In this document: positions 32,600 to 44,674 of the stretch, piece after piece | Layout: each line of letters begins with the position of its first letter | How positions within the stretch are numbered: position 1 is the first letter of the stretch | Assembly: GCA_026315105.1 (NCBI GenBank) | Contig: CM048744.1 | Location: 904,065,094-904,129,093, forward strand | Reading direction: 5' to 3' | DNA length: 64,000 bases | Source: Locusta migratoria | Taxonomy: Eukaryota; Arthropoda; Insecta; Orthoptera; Acrididae | The notes under the pieces: model-generated | Told to the model about the DNA's origin: nothing | The model's input: the letters and a program-made list of their open reading frames with translations, nothing else | The model's database searches: none | Position numbers and translations under genes: made by a program

Positions 32600-33060
32600 A
32601 ACATGTAAAAGGACTGCACGGATTTTATTGCATTGTGTTATCTGCAGATTTATTTTACTTAGTTTAATTTAAAGTACTTCGTCTGGAGGGTTTATTCATA
32701 ATTTCACCGAATAAAGAAAGACAATCGGAATATAAGAATAAAGAAACCTTTAAAAATTGTTAACATGCTTCATATTTCAATTGCCTCTCTATACATCCGT
32801 GGATATCAAGTTGTCGTTTTAGACACAACTGTACTTTCGGAAACCTTAATAATATCGTGATTGAAGTGCGAACTCACCCCACGGCTGATTATTCAGATTT
32901 CCACAGACGACAAAGACTTTTACTTTCTTTCAGTATTGTATTTACATCTCCCTAGTCCTGATATATACTCTTCATCAAGTTCATTGAATCTTATACGTCC
33001 CATATGATGAGTGTGGAGGGTCTTCATGCTTTACACTTCCGAGTGTTTGACTTCTTCTTC
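32600..33060. other. No gene recognised
   Basis: AT-rich, with no frame. Confidence 0.5.
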
Positions 33061-33089
33061 TTGTTCTTCTTCTTATTGTTGTGGTCTTC

Positions 33090-34720
33090 AGTCCGGAAAC
33101 TGGTTTGATGCAGCCCTCCACCTTACTCCATCCTGAGCAAGCCTCTTCATCTCCTCATAACAACGGCAAACTACATCCATTTGAATCTGCTTACTGCATT
33201 CATCTCTTGGTCTTCCTCTGCGCTTTTCACCCCACACACTTCCCTCCAACACTAAATTCACAATTCATCGTGGTCTAAGAATGTGTCCTACCAATCGATC
33301 CCTTCTCTTAGTCAAGGTATGCCAGAAATTCCTTTTCTCTGCGATTCTGTTCAGTTCCTCCTTATTAGTTACGCGATCGACCTACCTAATCTTCAGCATT
33401 CTTCTGTAACACAAGATTACAAAACTTTTATCCTCTTCTTGTCCGCACTGGACATCGTCCATGTTTCACTCCCATACAAGGCAACACTGCACACAAATGC
33501 CTTCAGAAAAGACGTCCTTACACTTAAATTAATATTCGATGTTAACAAATTTCTCTTTTTAAAAATCGCTTTTCTACCCATTACCAATCTGAATTGTATA
33601 TCCTCTGTACTGTGACCATCATATGTTATTTTACTGCTCAAGTAAGAAAACTCATTTACACCTTTATAGATTCGTTACGTAATTTAATTCCTTCAGTATC
33701 GCCTGATTTTCTAAGACTACATTCCATTACCCTTGTTTTGCTCTTGTTAATTTTCATCTTATATGCTCGTTTCAACACACTGTCCATTCCTTTCAATTGC
33801 TGCTCCAGGTCTTTGCTGTCTCTGACAGAATTACAATGTTACCAGTAAAACGAAAAGGTTTTTCTTTCTTCACCATGAACATTAATTCCTTCTCCACATT
33901 TCTCCTTGCTCAATGTACAAATTGAATAACATCGGGCAAAGGCTGCAATCCTCTGCATCCCTTCAAGCCTTTCAACTTTGATAACGGCTGTCTGGTTTTT
34001 GTACAAGTTCTCTATATTTTACTGCTGCTGGTTTCAGAATTTGAAATAGTGTATTTCAATCAAAATTGTCAAAACCTTTCTCCATATATACAAAAGCTAG
34101 AAATGTAGGTTTGCCGTTCCTTAATCTATCTTCTAAGATAAGCCGTAAAGTAAGGATTGCCTCCCTTGTTCCTATATTTATTCTGAATCCACACTGGTAT
34201 TCCCCACCGTCGACTTCTACCAGCTATTCCATCCTTCTGTAAATAATTCGCATTAAAATTTTGCAGCCATGACTTATTAAACTGAGGGTTCTGTGTTTCT
34301 CACACCTGTCTGTACCTGCTTTCTTTGGAATGGGGGAAATTACATTTTTCTTAAAATCTGAGGGTATTTTCCCTATCTCATACATCCTACGCACCAGGTG
34401 CAATATTTTTGTTAAGGCTGGCTCTCCAAGAGAATTCAGTAGCTCTGAAGGAATGTCGTCCACTCCGGGACCTTGTTTCGACTTAGGACTTTCATAGCTC
34501 CGTGAAATTCTTCTCTCAGTATAGCATCTCCTGTTTCATCTTCATCTACATTCTGTTCCCTTCCTACACTATTGTCTCTAAGTTCATATCCTTTGTAGAG
34601 CCCCTCTATATACTCTTTCAACCTTTCAGCTGGCCCTTCTTTGCTGAGAACTGGTTTTCCGTCTAAGTTCTTTATATTCATAGAGCTGCTTTTCTTGTCT
34701 CCAAATGTTTCTTTTATTTT
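33090..34720 (-). pseudogene. RTE-like LINE reverse transcriptase, broken
   Basis: Minus strand from 34681. NIKNLDGKPVLSKEGPAERL, then DIPSELLNSLGEPALTKILH and IPIPKK-type sequence lead to the RT body: QCGFRINIGTREAILTLRLI, then LAFVYMEKGFDNF and SLCPMLFNLYIEQ. Next are VILSETAK, KMKINKSKTRVMECS and YDGHSTEDIQF, and finally the SVALYGSETWTM box at about 33450. The 3' UTR reaches 33090. Several stops and frameshifts are present. The catalytic FADD box reads FTGN (33838-33849), so the enzyme is dead. The motifs fit the RTE-like family often mis-annotated as craniofacial development protein 2-like. Confidence 0.82.
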
Positions 34721-37700
34721 CCTGTTGGCGGTATCTTCTTAGGTGGCTTAAAAACCGTATTTATATCATGTTTTGGGAAAATCTTCCCGATCTGATGAGT
34801 AACTTTTCTGATCGAAGGGACAGAAACAGTGTTCTTCTATCGATGTGTTTCATTGTCATCCTTTTGCCTACCGTTCCTTGTTCGCAGTACTCTGTTTTCA
34901 TCTTTGCCAAAGGGTAAGTCAGAATCGCCTTCCTGCCTGCATTAAACTACGAAAAGAAGCGTCAATTCAAAGATGGAAGGACATTAAAGTCTTTGCCGCC
35001 TAGGGAAAACTGAAAAAACAGATATGGCTGTGCACGTAATCAGGCAATCATGAAGTGAAGATTCACGTAACCTCAATTTGAAATAAAACGACGACTGACT
35101 ATCCACGGATGTTTAGATAAGCACTTAAAATACATAAGCATAGTGACTATTTTGACAGGAGGCTATATGATTTAAGGACTTTGGAATAGGTAAAGATGTT
35201 ATTTTCTTTGACTAATGGCACTCAATAGTTAAATTTCGTCTTTGACTAAGTTTATCTCTTTTGATCACTTTAAAATCTGACCATGTCCTACTTAGGAGGT
35301 GTTTGTGCAGCTCTCCGAAGTCCGCCGTTCTTAATTTTTTTAATTTTTCCCCCGAGTTACAGATATCCCTTTTTTGTTTTTTGTTTTTTACTCGTCAGTC
35401 GGCAATTCTCAGCACTGCCAGAACCACTCTCAGTATGCCCATCGCAGCTCTGGACCAAGGCTATACAATCCGAAAGAATCATCAGCAATTATGTAACCAT
35501 AGGTCAAACAGTCACATAATGCGTTGTCTTGGTAATAAAGGGCCTGCGACGGGAATACAGCGGTATCTTGACAGATAATAGCACAGACAGAGTTAAGCTA
35601 TAACTTAAATAAATGCGTCCATTCATGAAGTTAATTATTTTACTGGGACAACCTGCGCTTGTGAATACAACAGAGGTTAACGTAATACTGTGAATGAGAG
35701 AATAAGTACATTTACACTTAAGTCTCATAGGCGTCTAGGTTACTTATCTTTAGCCCGATCTCACTAAAGTGAATTAAAACTGTCGTGAAGGAGAGATCAC
35801 TTTAATGATATAAAGAAAAAAAGTCAATAATAATGATACATGCAACTTTACAAACAATAATTCACCTTATTATTCATAGAAATTACCAAAACGTTTTTAC
35901 GCTGTTATTTGCGTGAAGGATAATTTAATTCTAGAAAAAAACAGATTACTAATGTATGTTCTGTTGGCAGGCATCTTCTTCGAATCAGTGCTGAAATATT
36001 AGATTACACACACAAATCTCATATTAACAGAGGCAATAAATATCACTGGAATAAATAACTGATTATTGCAATTTTCAGAGTTAATAAAAACTCGTTATTT
36101 GCAGTGAGCAATAATTTTAAGAACTGACAATATTGCTGGCCTTTTGTTTACAGAAGGTCGTATTGCAGAGTCGCAATATCTGGGCTTACGGCATCCGTTC
36201 TGCTGTTTAAATACCCGGAAATTTCCGAAGAGATACATTACAGATCCGGATCAACGGTTGTGAAGCGAAACGACTAAGTAACCAATACTTTGTTTAGTTG
36301 CAATTTTTGCTTAATTTCAACGTTTGTACTCGTAATTTATGTTGTATTTTAATATACTCTATTTCAAAGTGAAGTAGTTTACGTGTTTGATGACGATTAA
36401 TTTCTCCTTATTTACTATTCGGTGCTGAGAAAAAACTGATTGCGGTTAAACTCGTAGCGTCAGTCATGATTGAATAACTACTTATTGTCATGAATGAACC
36501 AGTCCATCCATGGAACCTGTAAAATTGGTATCAATCATCTGTAAAATCACGAACACCATTTCAATAAAGAGGATCAGTTATTAATACGTTATTATCCTTC
36601 AATTATTTCACACACAAATGCGTTACAAAGTAATATAATACAAATATTTATTGTTCCTAACTTTAAAATTAATCTACTTTTTAAATTCAATACAGTGAGT
36701 CGGCATTTTATCGGTATTACTTGTTCATTATATAAACATTCATTTCATACCGATTTCTAGAGATGTTGGTTATGCTTCCCATGCTAAGTGAACAGAAGAT
36801 CAAAGACGAGTTACAATTGATATGGAAATTACAGTGCACAATATATTTTAGAATACTGACCAAATCCAGATGAAAACTGATTTATTGAAAATGTTACGAA
36901 TGGATACGAAAATTTCAACATTATAATTTAAAATACTGAAAAATCCAAAGTAATACCACAGTCTAACATATATAGTCACGACACTCACTGCTGTAAAAGT
37001 TGTAACCAACTGACAGTTGCTGCGACACTAGCGCTCCTAGTGGTGGGCAAGCTGCCGAAGTAGTGATGTTTGTTTATAATCGCTTTTGTACGTAACGAAA
37101 TTCTTACTATAATTTTTATGTTACAAGCATTATTAAAATATCGAGAAACAAACATAATACGCAAATTAATATAAAAACAGCCTCATTTAAACGATTCAGT
37201 GGTATAAAGAGCAACTCTGCGATAAACAAATACTTACGAATAACGAATTATTCCGCTGAAAGTAAGTTGCATTTAACATAATGGTATAATAAATTTCTAT
37301 TATGGTCTGTTCTTACTATGACAGCCAGTTTTTGATGTGTGTCAATTCGGTACGCAGTCTAATGATTCTCGCATATTTATACGTCATTCGTCTTTCTTAT
37401 ACGTGCATATTTTTAAGTGTAATTACTTTAGCTTAAAAAAACAATGTTTTGATGATTCTTGCCGTTTGTGGTTCAGATGTAGCAATAAATATAGAACGAC
37501 AGTGAAACAGAGTCACCAAATATCCCTTAAACAAGTTTTGTCAGAACTACAAATGTTACGCACACATTCTACATTTCAAGTAGTTACCTCAAATTGTAGG
37601 AAGGCTGGCTCATGGCCATAGGTACTGAGTTGCTACGGAATTGCATAGCTTGTAGACCACGTCGTAGGTGTAATGGGTGGGAAAAGATGATATATGGTGT

Positions 37701-37780
37701 AGCATATCGAATTCCTGTGAGAAATTGCGCTAATACTGTTATATAAAATAACTGAATTGCAAAACGAAAACGAGAAATAT
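34721..37780. other. No gene recognised (3 kb AT-rich)
   Basis: No recognisable frame or repeat terminus. Short frames at 35261-35578 are not convincing. Confidence 0.5.
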
Positions 37781-37784
37781 ACCT

Positions 37785-37820
37785 GTCACAGTGGGATTCG
37801 AACCAGCTATCACGCAATGT
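37785..37820 (-). other. Isolated B-box-like segment
   Basis: On the minus strand, TAGCTGGTTCGAATCCCAC (about 37793-37811) carries a perfect B box GGTTCGAATCC. No A box was found upstream in the expected place. Probably a SINE remnant. Confidence 0.35.
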
Positions 37821-38150
37821 TTTTAAATTCTTCACCCTGAACTTTAATTCCTTCTCCACATTTCTCCTTGCTTTCCTTTATAGCTTGCTCAATGTACAAA
37901 TTGAATAACATTGGAGAAAGGCTACTACCCTGTCTTACTCCCTCCCCAATCACTGCATCCCTTTCATGCCCTTCAACTCTGACAACCGCTGTTCTTGTGT
38001 TTGTACACGTTGTAAATAACCTTATGCTCCCTATATTTTACTCCTACTTACTTCAGAACTTGCAATAGTTTGTTCAAATCAACATTGTCAAAAGCCTTCT
38101 CCAAATCTACAAAAGCTATATATATATATATAATGTTTGCCTTTTCTTAA

Positions 38151-38506
38151 CCCTTTCAGACCTGATTTCTTTCTCTATCAAGGAAATTATTTTTAATGCC
38201 GTAATACTCATAAGTTAAATTTTCGATGATTTTACAAGCAAGATTTATGCAATTATATCCACCCATTTTCATTCTACAACACTGCGCACACTGAAAAACA
38301 ATGGTTTTTTTAAAGGACTAAATTAGTTATTTTTGTAGTACCAACTGTTGTACTGAATAAACTGATCGTTCAATAACTACATCGCAAAACAACAACTACT
38401 ACTTTCAGTTATACAGTGGAATACAAGTGTAACACCCGCTTCTTAATACTTTTATAGTGATTTTCCGCAGGTGGCAGTAATTTTGTAAACATGTTCTATA
38501 CATTTG

Positions 38507-38561
<55 letters not shown>

Positions 38562-38625
38562 TTGTGAACAATCTCAGACACCGTAGAAATTATGTACACA
38601 TTTGTAGCCAGAGGGTCCAAAAGGG
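38151..38625. mobile_element. piggyBac-like MITE
   Basis: 475 bp flanked by TTAA on both sides (38147-38150 and 38626-38629). Ends are CCCTTTCAGACCTG and (inverted) CCCTTTTGGACCCT. TTAA targets with CCCT-type termini are the piggyBac signature. The interior has no frame. The empty site is known because the host LINE copy at 34 kb has a single TTAA at this point. Confidence 0.85.
38507..38559 (+). repeat. A53 homopolymer inside the MITE
   Basis: 53 consecutive A, internal to a DNA-transposon MITE rather than at a retroposon 3' end. Length is probably unstable. Confidence 0.95.
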
Positions 38626-39013
38626 TTAATCTATCTTCTAGGATAAGCCGTAAAGTGAGTATCGCCCCCAGTGTTTCTACAGTTCACCTGAACCCAAACT
38701 GATCTTCCCCGAGGTCGGCTTCTACCAGCTTTTCCATCCTTCTGTAAATAATTCGTGTTTGTTTCAAAATTTCTAAGCCGTTTTCATGCATACTCGAAGA
38801 TGAAATCTTTTCCGAATTTTATTTTGGTTTCTAATATAAGACTGGGAAAATGGGTATACAGGGTGTTACAAAAATGTGCGTCAAAACTTCCAGGAAACAT
38901 TCCTCACACACAAAGAAAGAAAACATATTATGTGGAAATGTGTCCGAGAACGCGTACTTTCCATGTTAGAGCTCATTTCAGTATTTCTCTTTAAATGTAA
39001 ATTTAAATAATTC

Positions 39014-39589
39014 GTGCAGTCAATTGTCACAATACCCAATTGTTTCGTCAGTATGTACTGTACTTCCTCGATTCACCGCCAGTTGGCCCAATGGAAGGAA
39101 GGTAATGTTGACTTCAGTGGTTGTGATATCTTGATTGGGACTCATGTTCTTCCACCTACGCTCACTGGAACACGTTATCATGATTTCATACGGGATACTC
39201 TACCTGTGCTGCTAGAACATGTGCCTTTACAAGTACGACACAACATGTGGTTAATGCACGATGGAGCTCCTGCACATTTCAGTCGACGTGTTCGTACGCT
39301 TCTCAACAACAGATTTGGTGACTGGTGGATTGGTAGAGGCGGACCAATTCCATGGCCTCCACGCTCTCCTGACCTCAACCCTCTTGACTTTCATTTATAG
39401 GGGCATTTGAAAGCTCTTGTCTACGCAACCCCGGTACCAGCTGTAGAGACTCTTCGTGCTCGTATTGTGGACGGCTGTGATACACTACGCCAATCTCCAG
39501 GGCTGTATCAGGGCATCAGGGATTCCATGCGACGGAGGGTGGATGCATGTATCCTCACTAACGGAGGACATTTTGAACATTTCCTGTAA
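39014..39589 (+). pseudogene. Mariner-like transposase, C-terminal half (DD41D)
   Basis: One frame reads ILIGTHVLPPTLTGTRYHDF, LLEHVPLQVRHNMW, MHDGAPAHF (second catalytic Asp), WIGRGGPIPWPPRSPDLNPL, D (third Asp) and FHL. Then TAG (39398-39400) replaces the Trp of the FHLWGH box, and the frame continues GHLKALVYATPV to ACILTNGGHFEHFL. Exactly 41 residues separate the second and third Asp, as in the DD41D (rosa-like) group. The HTH domains and first catalytic Asp are missing, in this copy and in copy 2. Confidence 0.82.
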
Positions 39590-39648
39590 CAAAGTGTTTG
39601 AAGTCACGCTGGTACGTTCTGTTGCTGTGTGTTTCCACTCCATGATTA

Positions 39649-40805
39649 TTGCAGAACGACATATTGACCATAGCTGTTTATTTTTTCGGTCATTTACCAT
39701 TATCATGCATTAGCCTGAAGTACATGAAAGTTATGAAAGCATTACTCAAACATATAAAATATTAACAAAAAATACATTAAGTTACATGTGAAATACTTAC
39801 AGAGATTAGCTAATGAAACATGAAAGATATCAAAGCATTAGTCAACCACATAAAACGTTAACAAATATACAGTAATTTACATGTGAAATACTTACAGCGA
39901 TTAGCTAATAGCTTAACATGTCGTTATAGAAGATTTCCAAATTATAAAATAAGTATTTGCTGTCATTGTTCTAGTCATTGGTAGTATCACAGTGCCTGAC
40001 TGTTACAGACTGAAGCATACATTATAGAGTGTGAAATAAAATAACCTAAATAGTCACTTGAGGTTTTATGGATGTAATGTATAGCTACAAATTGTAGAGT
40101 ATATTAACATCACAACTTCATAGCAGTGCAAATGTACATATCATACTTCCACTTCATCATATTGTATAGCACTTGTTTATAAACATAGCAATAACATTGT
40201 TTAGATCATAGATCCTAATGAAGACCAAAAATGGTCATAGACATAACTGTATGCCCTATAATATTTGTGCAGTGAGATTGAATGTAAGCATGTGCGATAT
40301 CTTTGGTTTTAAAATAATTTTATTTCACACTCTTTAATGTATGCTTCAATCTGTAACAGTCAGCCACTGTGATAGTATCAATGAGTAGAAGAATGACAGA
40401 GAATACTTATGTTATAATTTGGAATTCTTGTGTAACGACATGTTAAGCTATTAACTAATCTCTGTAAGTATTTCACATGTAAATTACTGTATTTTTTGTT
40501 TACATTTTATATGGTTGACCAATGCTTTGATAGCTTTCATGTTTCATTAGCTAATCTCTGTAAGTATTTGACATGTAACTTAGCTAAGCTCTATACGTAT
40601 TTCACATGTAACTTAATGTTTTTTTGTTAACATTTTATATGGTTGACTAATGCTTTGATAACTTTCATGTACTTCAGGCTAACGCTTGGTAATGGTAAAT
40701 GACCGAAACCGGTAGCACTGAGAAAAAAAAAAGACCTATGGTCAATATGTCGTTCTGCAATTATCTAAAAGCTGTTATGCCCAATCTGTTCAACATTCTC
40801 ATTCT
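39649..40805. mobile_element. 1.16-kb foldback element inserted in mariner copy 1
   Basis: The arms are 39649-about 40042 and about 40313-40762, with a 270-bp loop. Outer ends are TTGCAGAACGACATATTGAC and its inverse. A 43-bp unpaired tail (40763-40805) follows the right arm. It is flanked by ATGATTA on both sides (39642-39648, 40806-40812). Copy 2 of the mariner gives the empty site, with a single ATGATTA. GACCGAAACCGGTAG lies in the right arm (40701-40715). The arms hold an internal 96-bp tandem duplication (39723 and 39819). No ORF. TSD and loop prove mobility but not class. Confidence 0.85.
40212..40242 (+). ncRNA. Decayed hammerhead-like motif in foldback loop
   Basis: CCTAATGA, then the stem GACC/GGTC around AAAAAT, then ATAGAC where GAAAC is expected. 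The spacing equals that of the better copies at 13.8 and 32.2 kb, but two core blocks are mutated. It may be chance. Confidence 0.25.
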
Positions 40806-40989
40806 ATGATTAATGTGATTATAAGAGAAATAATAAAATGAGCTCTAACATGGAAATTAAGGGTTTCCGGACACATGTCGACATAACATATTTCCTTTCT
40901 TTGTGTGTGAGGAACGTTTCCTGAAAGTTTGGTCGTACCTTTTTGTGAAACCCTGTATACCCGGGTAATACCGAGTCTAACAGCTAGTA

Positions 40990-41420
40990 CGTTAATAAAA
41001 TCACAGGACTGTGTCAGTGTCGGCGTCTCTCCCTTAAACAGTGTTGCGGTACTCGAGTACTGGTGGCTGGGACGTTGCTCAGGCAGCCGGTGTACTGCAT
41101 CTGGCGGCAGCAGGCGTCGCGCTAACCAGTGTCTACGTGTGCCGGCTGCTGCCGTTGGTACCACGAGCCGCGCCGCGCCGACGGAGCACTAGCTAAACCC
41201 TCCCGGCAGGGGCGGTAGCGTAGGAGTGTCTGGCTGCGAGATTACGCCGCCAAGTGAGCCGGGGTACGCCGGGGGCGACGGCTGCCGACGACGCAGGCAC
41301 ACCGGGGGCTGCGGCAGTGGTAGCGAGAGCCTGGCGGCTTCTCGAGTCTGCGTGCTGGCATTCCAGTTTCTGGCGGTCGCGGCAATCTTCTTAATACACT
41401 GCTGAGCAACGCCCTGAAAG
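40990..41420. other. GC-rich, CpG-rich island
   Basis: Strongly GC-rich stretch, about 41040-41400, with sharp borders to AT-rich DNA. No frame is convincing. A second island of the type seen at 10.1-10.5 and 50.5-50.9 kb. Confidence 0.4.
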
Positions 41421-41429
41421 ACCGTGTGA

Positions 41430-42715
41430 GATTACTGTCCAATAGAAATACTGGTAATTAGTAGCATTTGATAATTAAACAGTATGAAGTTCACTGCAAA
41501 CATTGACGATGCCAATGCACTAAATGTTACACAATTTTAATCTTATTAATTATGGTAGCAATGTATGTACGCAGTTGGGTGACAACATTTATAGTTAGAC
41601 CAAAGGTAGAAATTCTCCACGTTGAGATTTGCTGTGTGCTTGTAGCTGACGGGAGGCCAGCGAGCAGGCCGACGTTGGTGGCTTGTTCCAGGTTAGGATT
41701 TTCCAGGTTCGTTTCCGGTGAGGGGAGAGAGGGACAATGGCGAGTGTCACGTGCAGTGCAGTGCACAGCGTGAAATAAAATATTCTAATACTACTTGCAT
41801 TTGAAGTAATACGTTGCAGTGAGGAACCTTTAAGGCCCTCATTACAAAATAGCCTGTTGATAAATAAACAATACATTAGCTGATATAGTCACATCTGGCG
41901 TAATATGTTTAATTGACAATGAAAATTAAGAAATTACCAATGAATACAAGACAGTTACACAACCAACATGGCAATGTTTGTTTATAAAAATAATTTATTA
42001 ACTATTTACCATTTTATTTTCATTTAATCTTGTGTATTTTATCTTGAAGTATTCAGTTAAATCACTTATCTGTGATATAAGAAATTGCACTATTGTAATA
42101 AATAGTGCAAAGGATGTTTATACCAATATAAAAACATAAAAGAAATTTGTTTAATGTGTAGTGTAATTATTTTGATTTTAAGTAAAGTTTTAGTAATGTA
42201 TTGGCTGAGCGCTGTACGTTGGAAGTCGGTTAGAACAGCTCACATGGAGAAGTTGATAACGTAGGGAAAAAACCCGACAGTTGGGCTTTTGGCGCTCTTT
42301 TGAAAAATGTGTCGACGTACAGACGTAACAACCACAGGGTTCTAATATTGTGAAATAAACAAGATAAAGTGAACTTTCACGTGTTATCATAAATAGTAGT
42401 TAGTACACCCTTTTCTCTCATGAACTTGAATTTATTATGAATTTTTTTGTTCATCATATGCACGGAAGGAAAGCTGTGAACATGTGATATCATCCCCTAG
42501 AAAACGAGTCAAACAATAGCAATCACAGTTCCAGTGTTTAAGCATGTTAAGCAATTTGGTTCGCAGTTGGTGGTTGTGAGTTTTAAAAATTAATCTTTCC
42601 CCTTTTTAAACTCTCACCCCGACCTTCACCCTCGCAACCGGAGGTAGCACAACAAAATTCGTTTGGGACAAAACGTGTTGGACAGATTGAACCGAGCCCT
42701 CGCTGCAGGATGTAA
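41430..42715. other. No gene recognised
   Basis: AT-rich; frames at 41550-41870 are not recognised. Confidence 0.45.
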
Positions 42716-42737
42716 TGATACTCGTTTCATCTTCATC

Positions 42738-43377
42738 TACATAAATACTCTGCAAATCACATTCAAGTGCCTGGCAGAGGGTTCATTAACCACTTTCATA
42801 ACTTTTCTCTACCGTTCCATTCTCTAATAGCACGTGGGCAGAAAGACCACCTAAATCGTTCCGTTTTCGATCTGATTTCTTTTATTTTACCGGGATGATC
42901 ATGTCTCCCTAAGTAGGTGGGTGCTAGCAAAATGTTTTCACATTCAGAAATAAAATTCGGCGATTGAAACTTCGCAAACTGATCACGCCTCAATGAATAA
43001 CGCCTTTCTTTTAATGATATACACCCCAATTCGTGCAACATTTCCGTGACGCCTCCCCTCCCCCCGTAACGTTCCTGTGGAACGCCAGATATCACTTCAG
43101 TTTTACTCGATGACTTACCGTCACTTACAACGAACTGTGTTCTTTCTGATAGGAAATCGTGAATCCAACCGCACAATTGGGGAGATATTCCATAAGCACG
43201 CAATTTCATAAGAAGCCGCTTGTAGGGTACAGTGTCAATCGCCTTCTGGAAATCCAGAAATATGGAATCGATTTGAGATCCCTTATCGATGGCACTTAAC
43301 ACTTCATGTGAATAAAGGGCAAGCTGTGTTTTGCAAGAGTGATACTTTCTGAATCCGTGTTGACTACATTTATTCAA
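42738..43377 (-). pseudogene. CR1/L2-like LINE with in-frame internal deletion
   Basis: A single open frame of 193 codons (43377-42796). It reads QHGFRKYHSCKTQLALYSHE, FLDFQKAIDTVPYKRLL, GISPQLCGWIHDFLSERTQ and SSKTEVISGVPQ. At about 43074 it jumps to GGVTEMLHELGCISLKERR and on to SFCPRAIREWNGREKL. The skipped part is the palm with the FADD box, the thumb and the following segment, about 190 residues compared with the copy at 11 kb. The 3' UTR follows to about 42738. It cannot be an active RT, yet the fused frame is open. Confidence 0.82.
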
Positions 43378-43384
43378 AAAATTA

Positions 43385-44660
43385 TTTTTGCCTTTATAGT
43401 AACTTCATTTCATAGAATCTGTATTAGAAACAAAGGGCTTTAATTTCCTATTACGTTAATTGAAATATTTACTGCTCTAGTGTCAAGTCTATGACTAACT
43501 CAGTCAATTAAAATTTTAGTTAACGGCCCTCAGTTAATACGAGTATCATTACAACACAGCTCCATATAACTTATGACCAATTGAACTTTCATTTTTAGTT
43601 TCTTGATTAACATACGACAAAGCTATATGGAACCTATCCATGCAACTAGTCTGAGTGAAAAAATCTTTATATATGATCATTAAGTAAAATTCCGCGTGAT
43701 ATTCAACGACTTAAGCAATTTCAATCGCCGGCTGCAAGCTGCGACAACTGGTAACGTTTTGGCTGTAACTTCTTACATACATTTTATAAATGTGAGGTCA
43801 GGGTAATCTAAATTCAAATAATGTAAATACACTTTTAAGTCCATCAGTATATTTTGATCCACTTCTATAATATTATAATGTTACACATCTTTACTATAAT
43901 TGGTTCCATTGTCATCAGAAAAAACAATCTAACCACGCTTCTCATAATACAATCTCTAATAACAAGATGCACAAGCGATAATAAGCAACAAGAAGCAACC
44001 AGAAAGAATTATTTTTGTACATATATTTTATATTAATTATTTACAAAGATAAAAGATAATTATTCTCTGCAATTTCATACAGTCTTTGGTTGCAAACGTT
44101 GCTCACACTAGTGGCATGTCAAAACATTTTTTTACTTAGGACGTAAATTCACATTTCACAACAACAGTCAAAAATCGGAAGGACATTACAAGGAGTAAGG
44201 AACTTGGTTTTAATTTGGTGACTGTGTGTAAATTTTATCCCTCTCCTTCATCTACCGATTGAGTCTGCAAAGCTAATTGGGTGAATTGCATCCAGCAGAC
44301 TGGTCTGGATAGTTCAGGCACCTAATCTCTAAGTACGGTTCCCTGCAGTATTACAATGATTTCATATAGAATTGTGTATAATGACAGCTTACAAGATGTC
44401 AAATGAGTAAGCAAGTAACAGGGTTTTCTTTGTTCAAAATGCCTCAAAACTGAAATTTTCACGTTCAGCTACATCATTGGTTTACATAGTTAACACATTT
44501 ATATTCAGTTTTGTTTGTGTATTACCAATAACCATCTATTATGAACAGTGTACTCCGAAATAGACGAATGGTCTATGCTGGGACTATTTCCTTGAAAATG
44601 GTTAATAATAAATTCTGCCTAGTATACGTTCGCACTGGTTAGACATTTTTTTAATTTCAT
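43385..44660. other. No gene recognised
   Basis: AT-rich, with no convincing frame or repeat. Confidence 0.5.
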
Positions 44661-44674
44661 ATATTGTATATGGT

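Larger units (their letters stand above)
37826..38765 (-). pseudogene. RTE-like LINE fragment, second copy, split by MITE
   Basis: Non-coding-strand matches to the copy at 33.9-34.2 kb. ACTTTAATTCCTTCTCCACA, GCTTGCTCAATGTACAAATT and ACATTGTCAAAAGCCTTCTC lie at 37842-38102; TAATCTATCTTCTAGGATAA, CTTCTACCAGCTTTTCCATC and TTCTGTAAATAATTCG lie at 38627-38756. The two halves join exactly at a TTAA once the piggyBac-like MITE is removed. The fragment covers the central RT region only. Confidence 0.8.
38859..40955 (+). mobile_element. DD41D mariner-like deletion derivative, copy 1, split by foldback
   Basis: Ends CAGGGTGTTACAAAAA and its inverse (...GAAACCCTG) are flanked by TA (38857-38858, 40956-40957). 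Without the 1,157-bp foldback insert and its 7-bp duplication it is 933 bp, close to the 936 bp of copy 2 at 51 kb. It carries the second half of a transposase only. Confidence 0.88.

Noticed and set aside
33560..33641. Host gene for a craniofacial development protein 2-like product
   Set aside because: Such names come from RTE-like LINE ORFs; this is a dead LINE.
36180..36260. Core promoter near TTTAAATACCC
   Set aside because: A TATA-like string alone in AT-rich DNA, with no frame downstream.
37070..37320. Host gene start near the CACTAGCGCTCC motif
   Set aside because: No downstream frame or splice pattern supports it.
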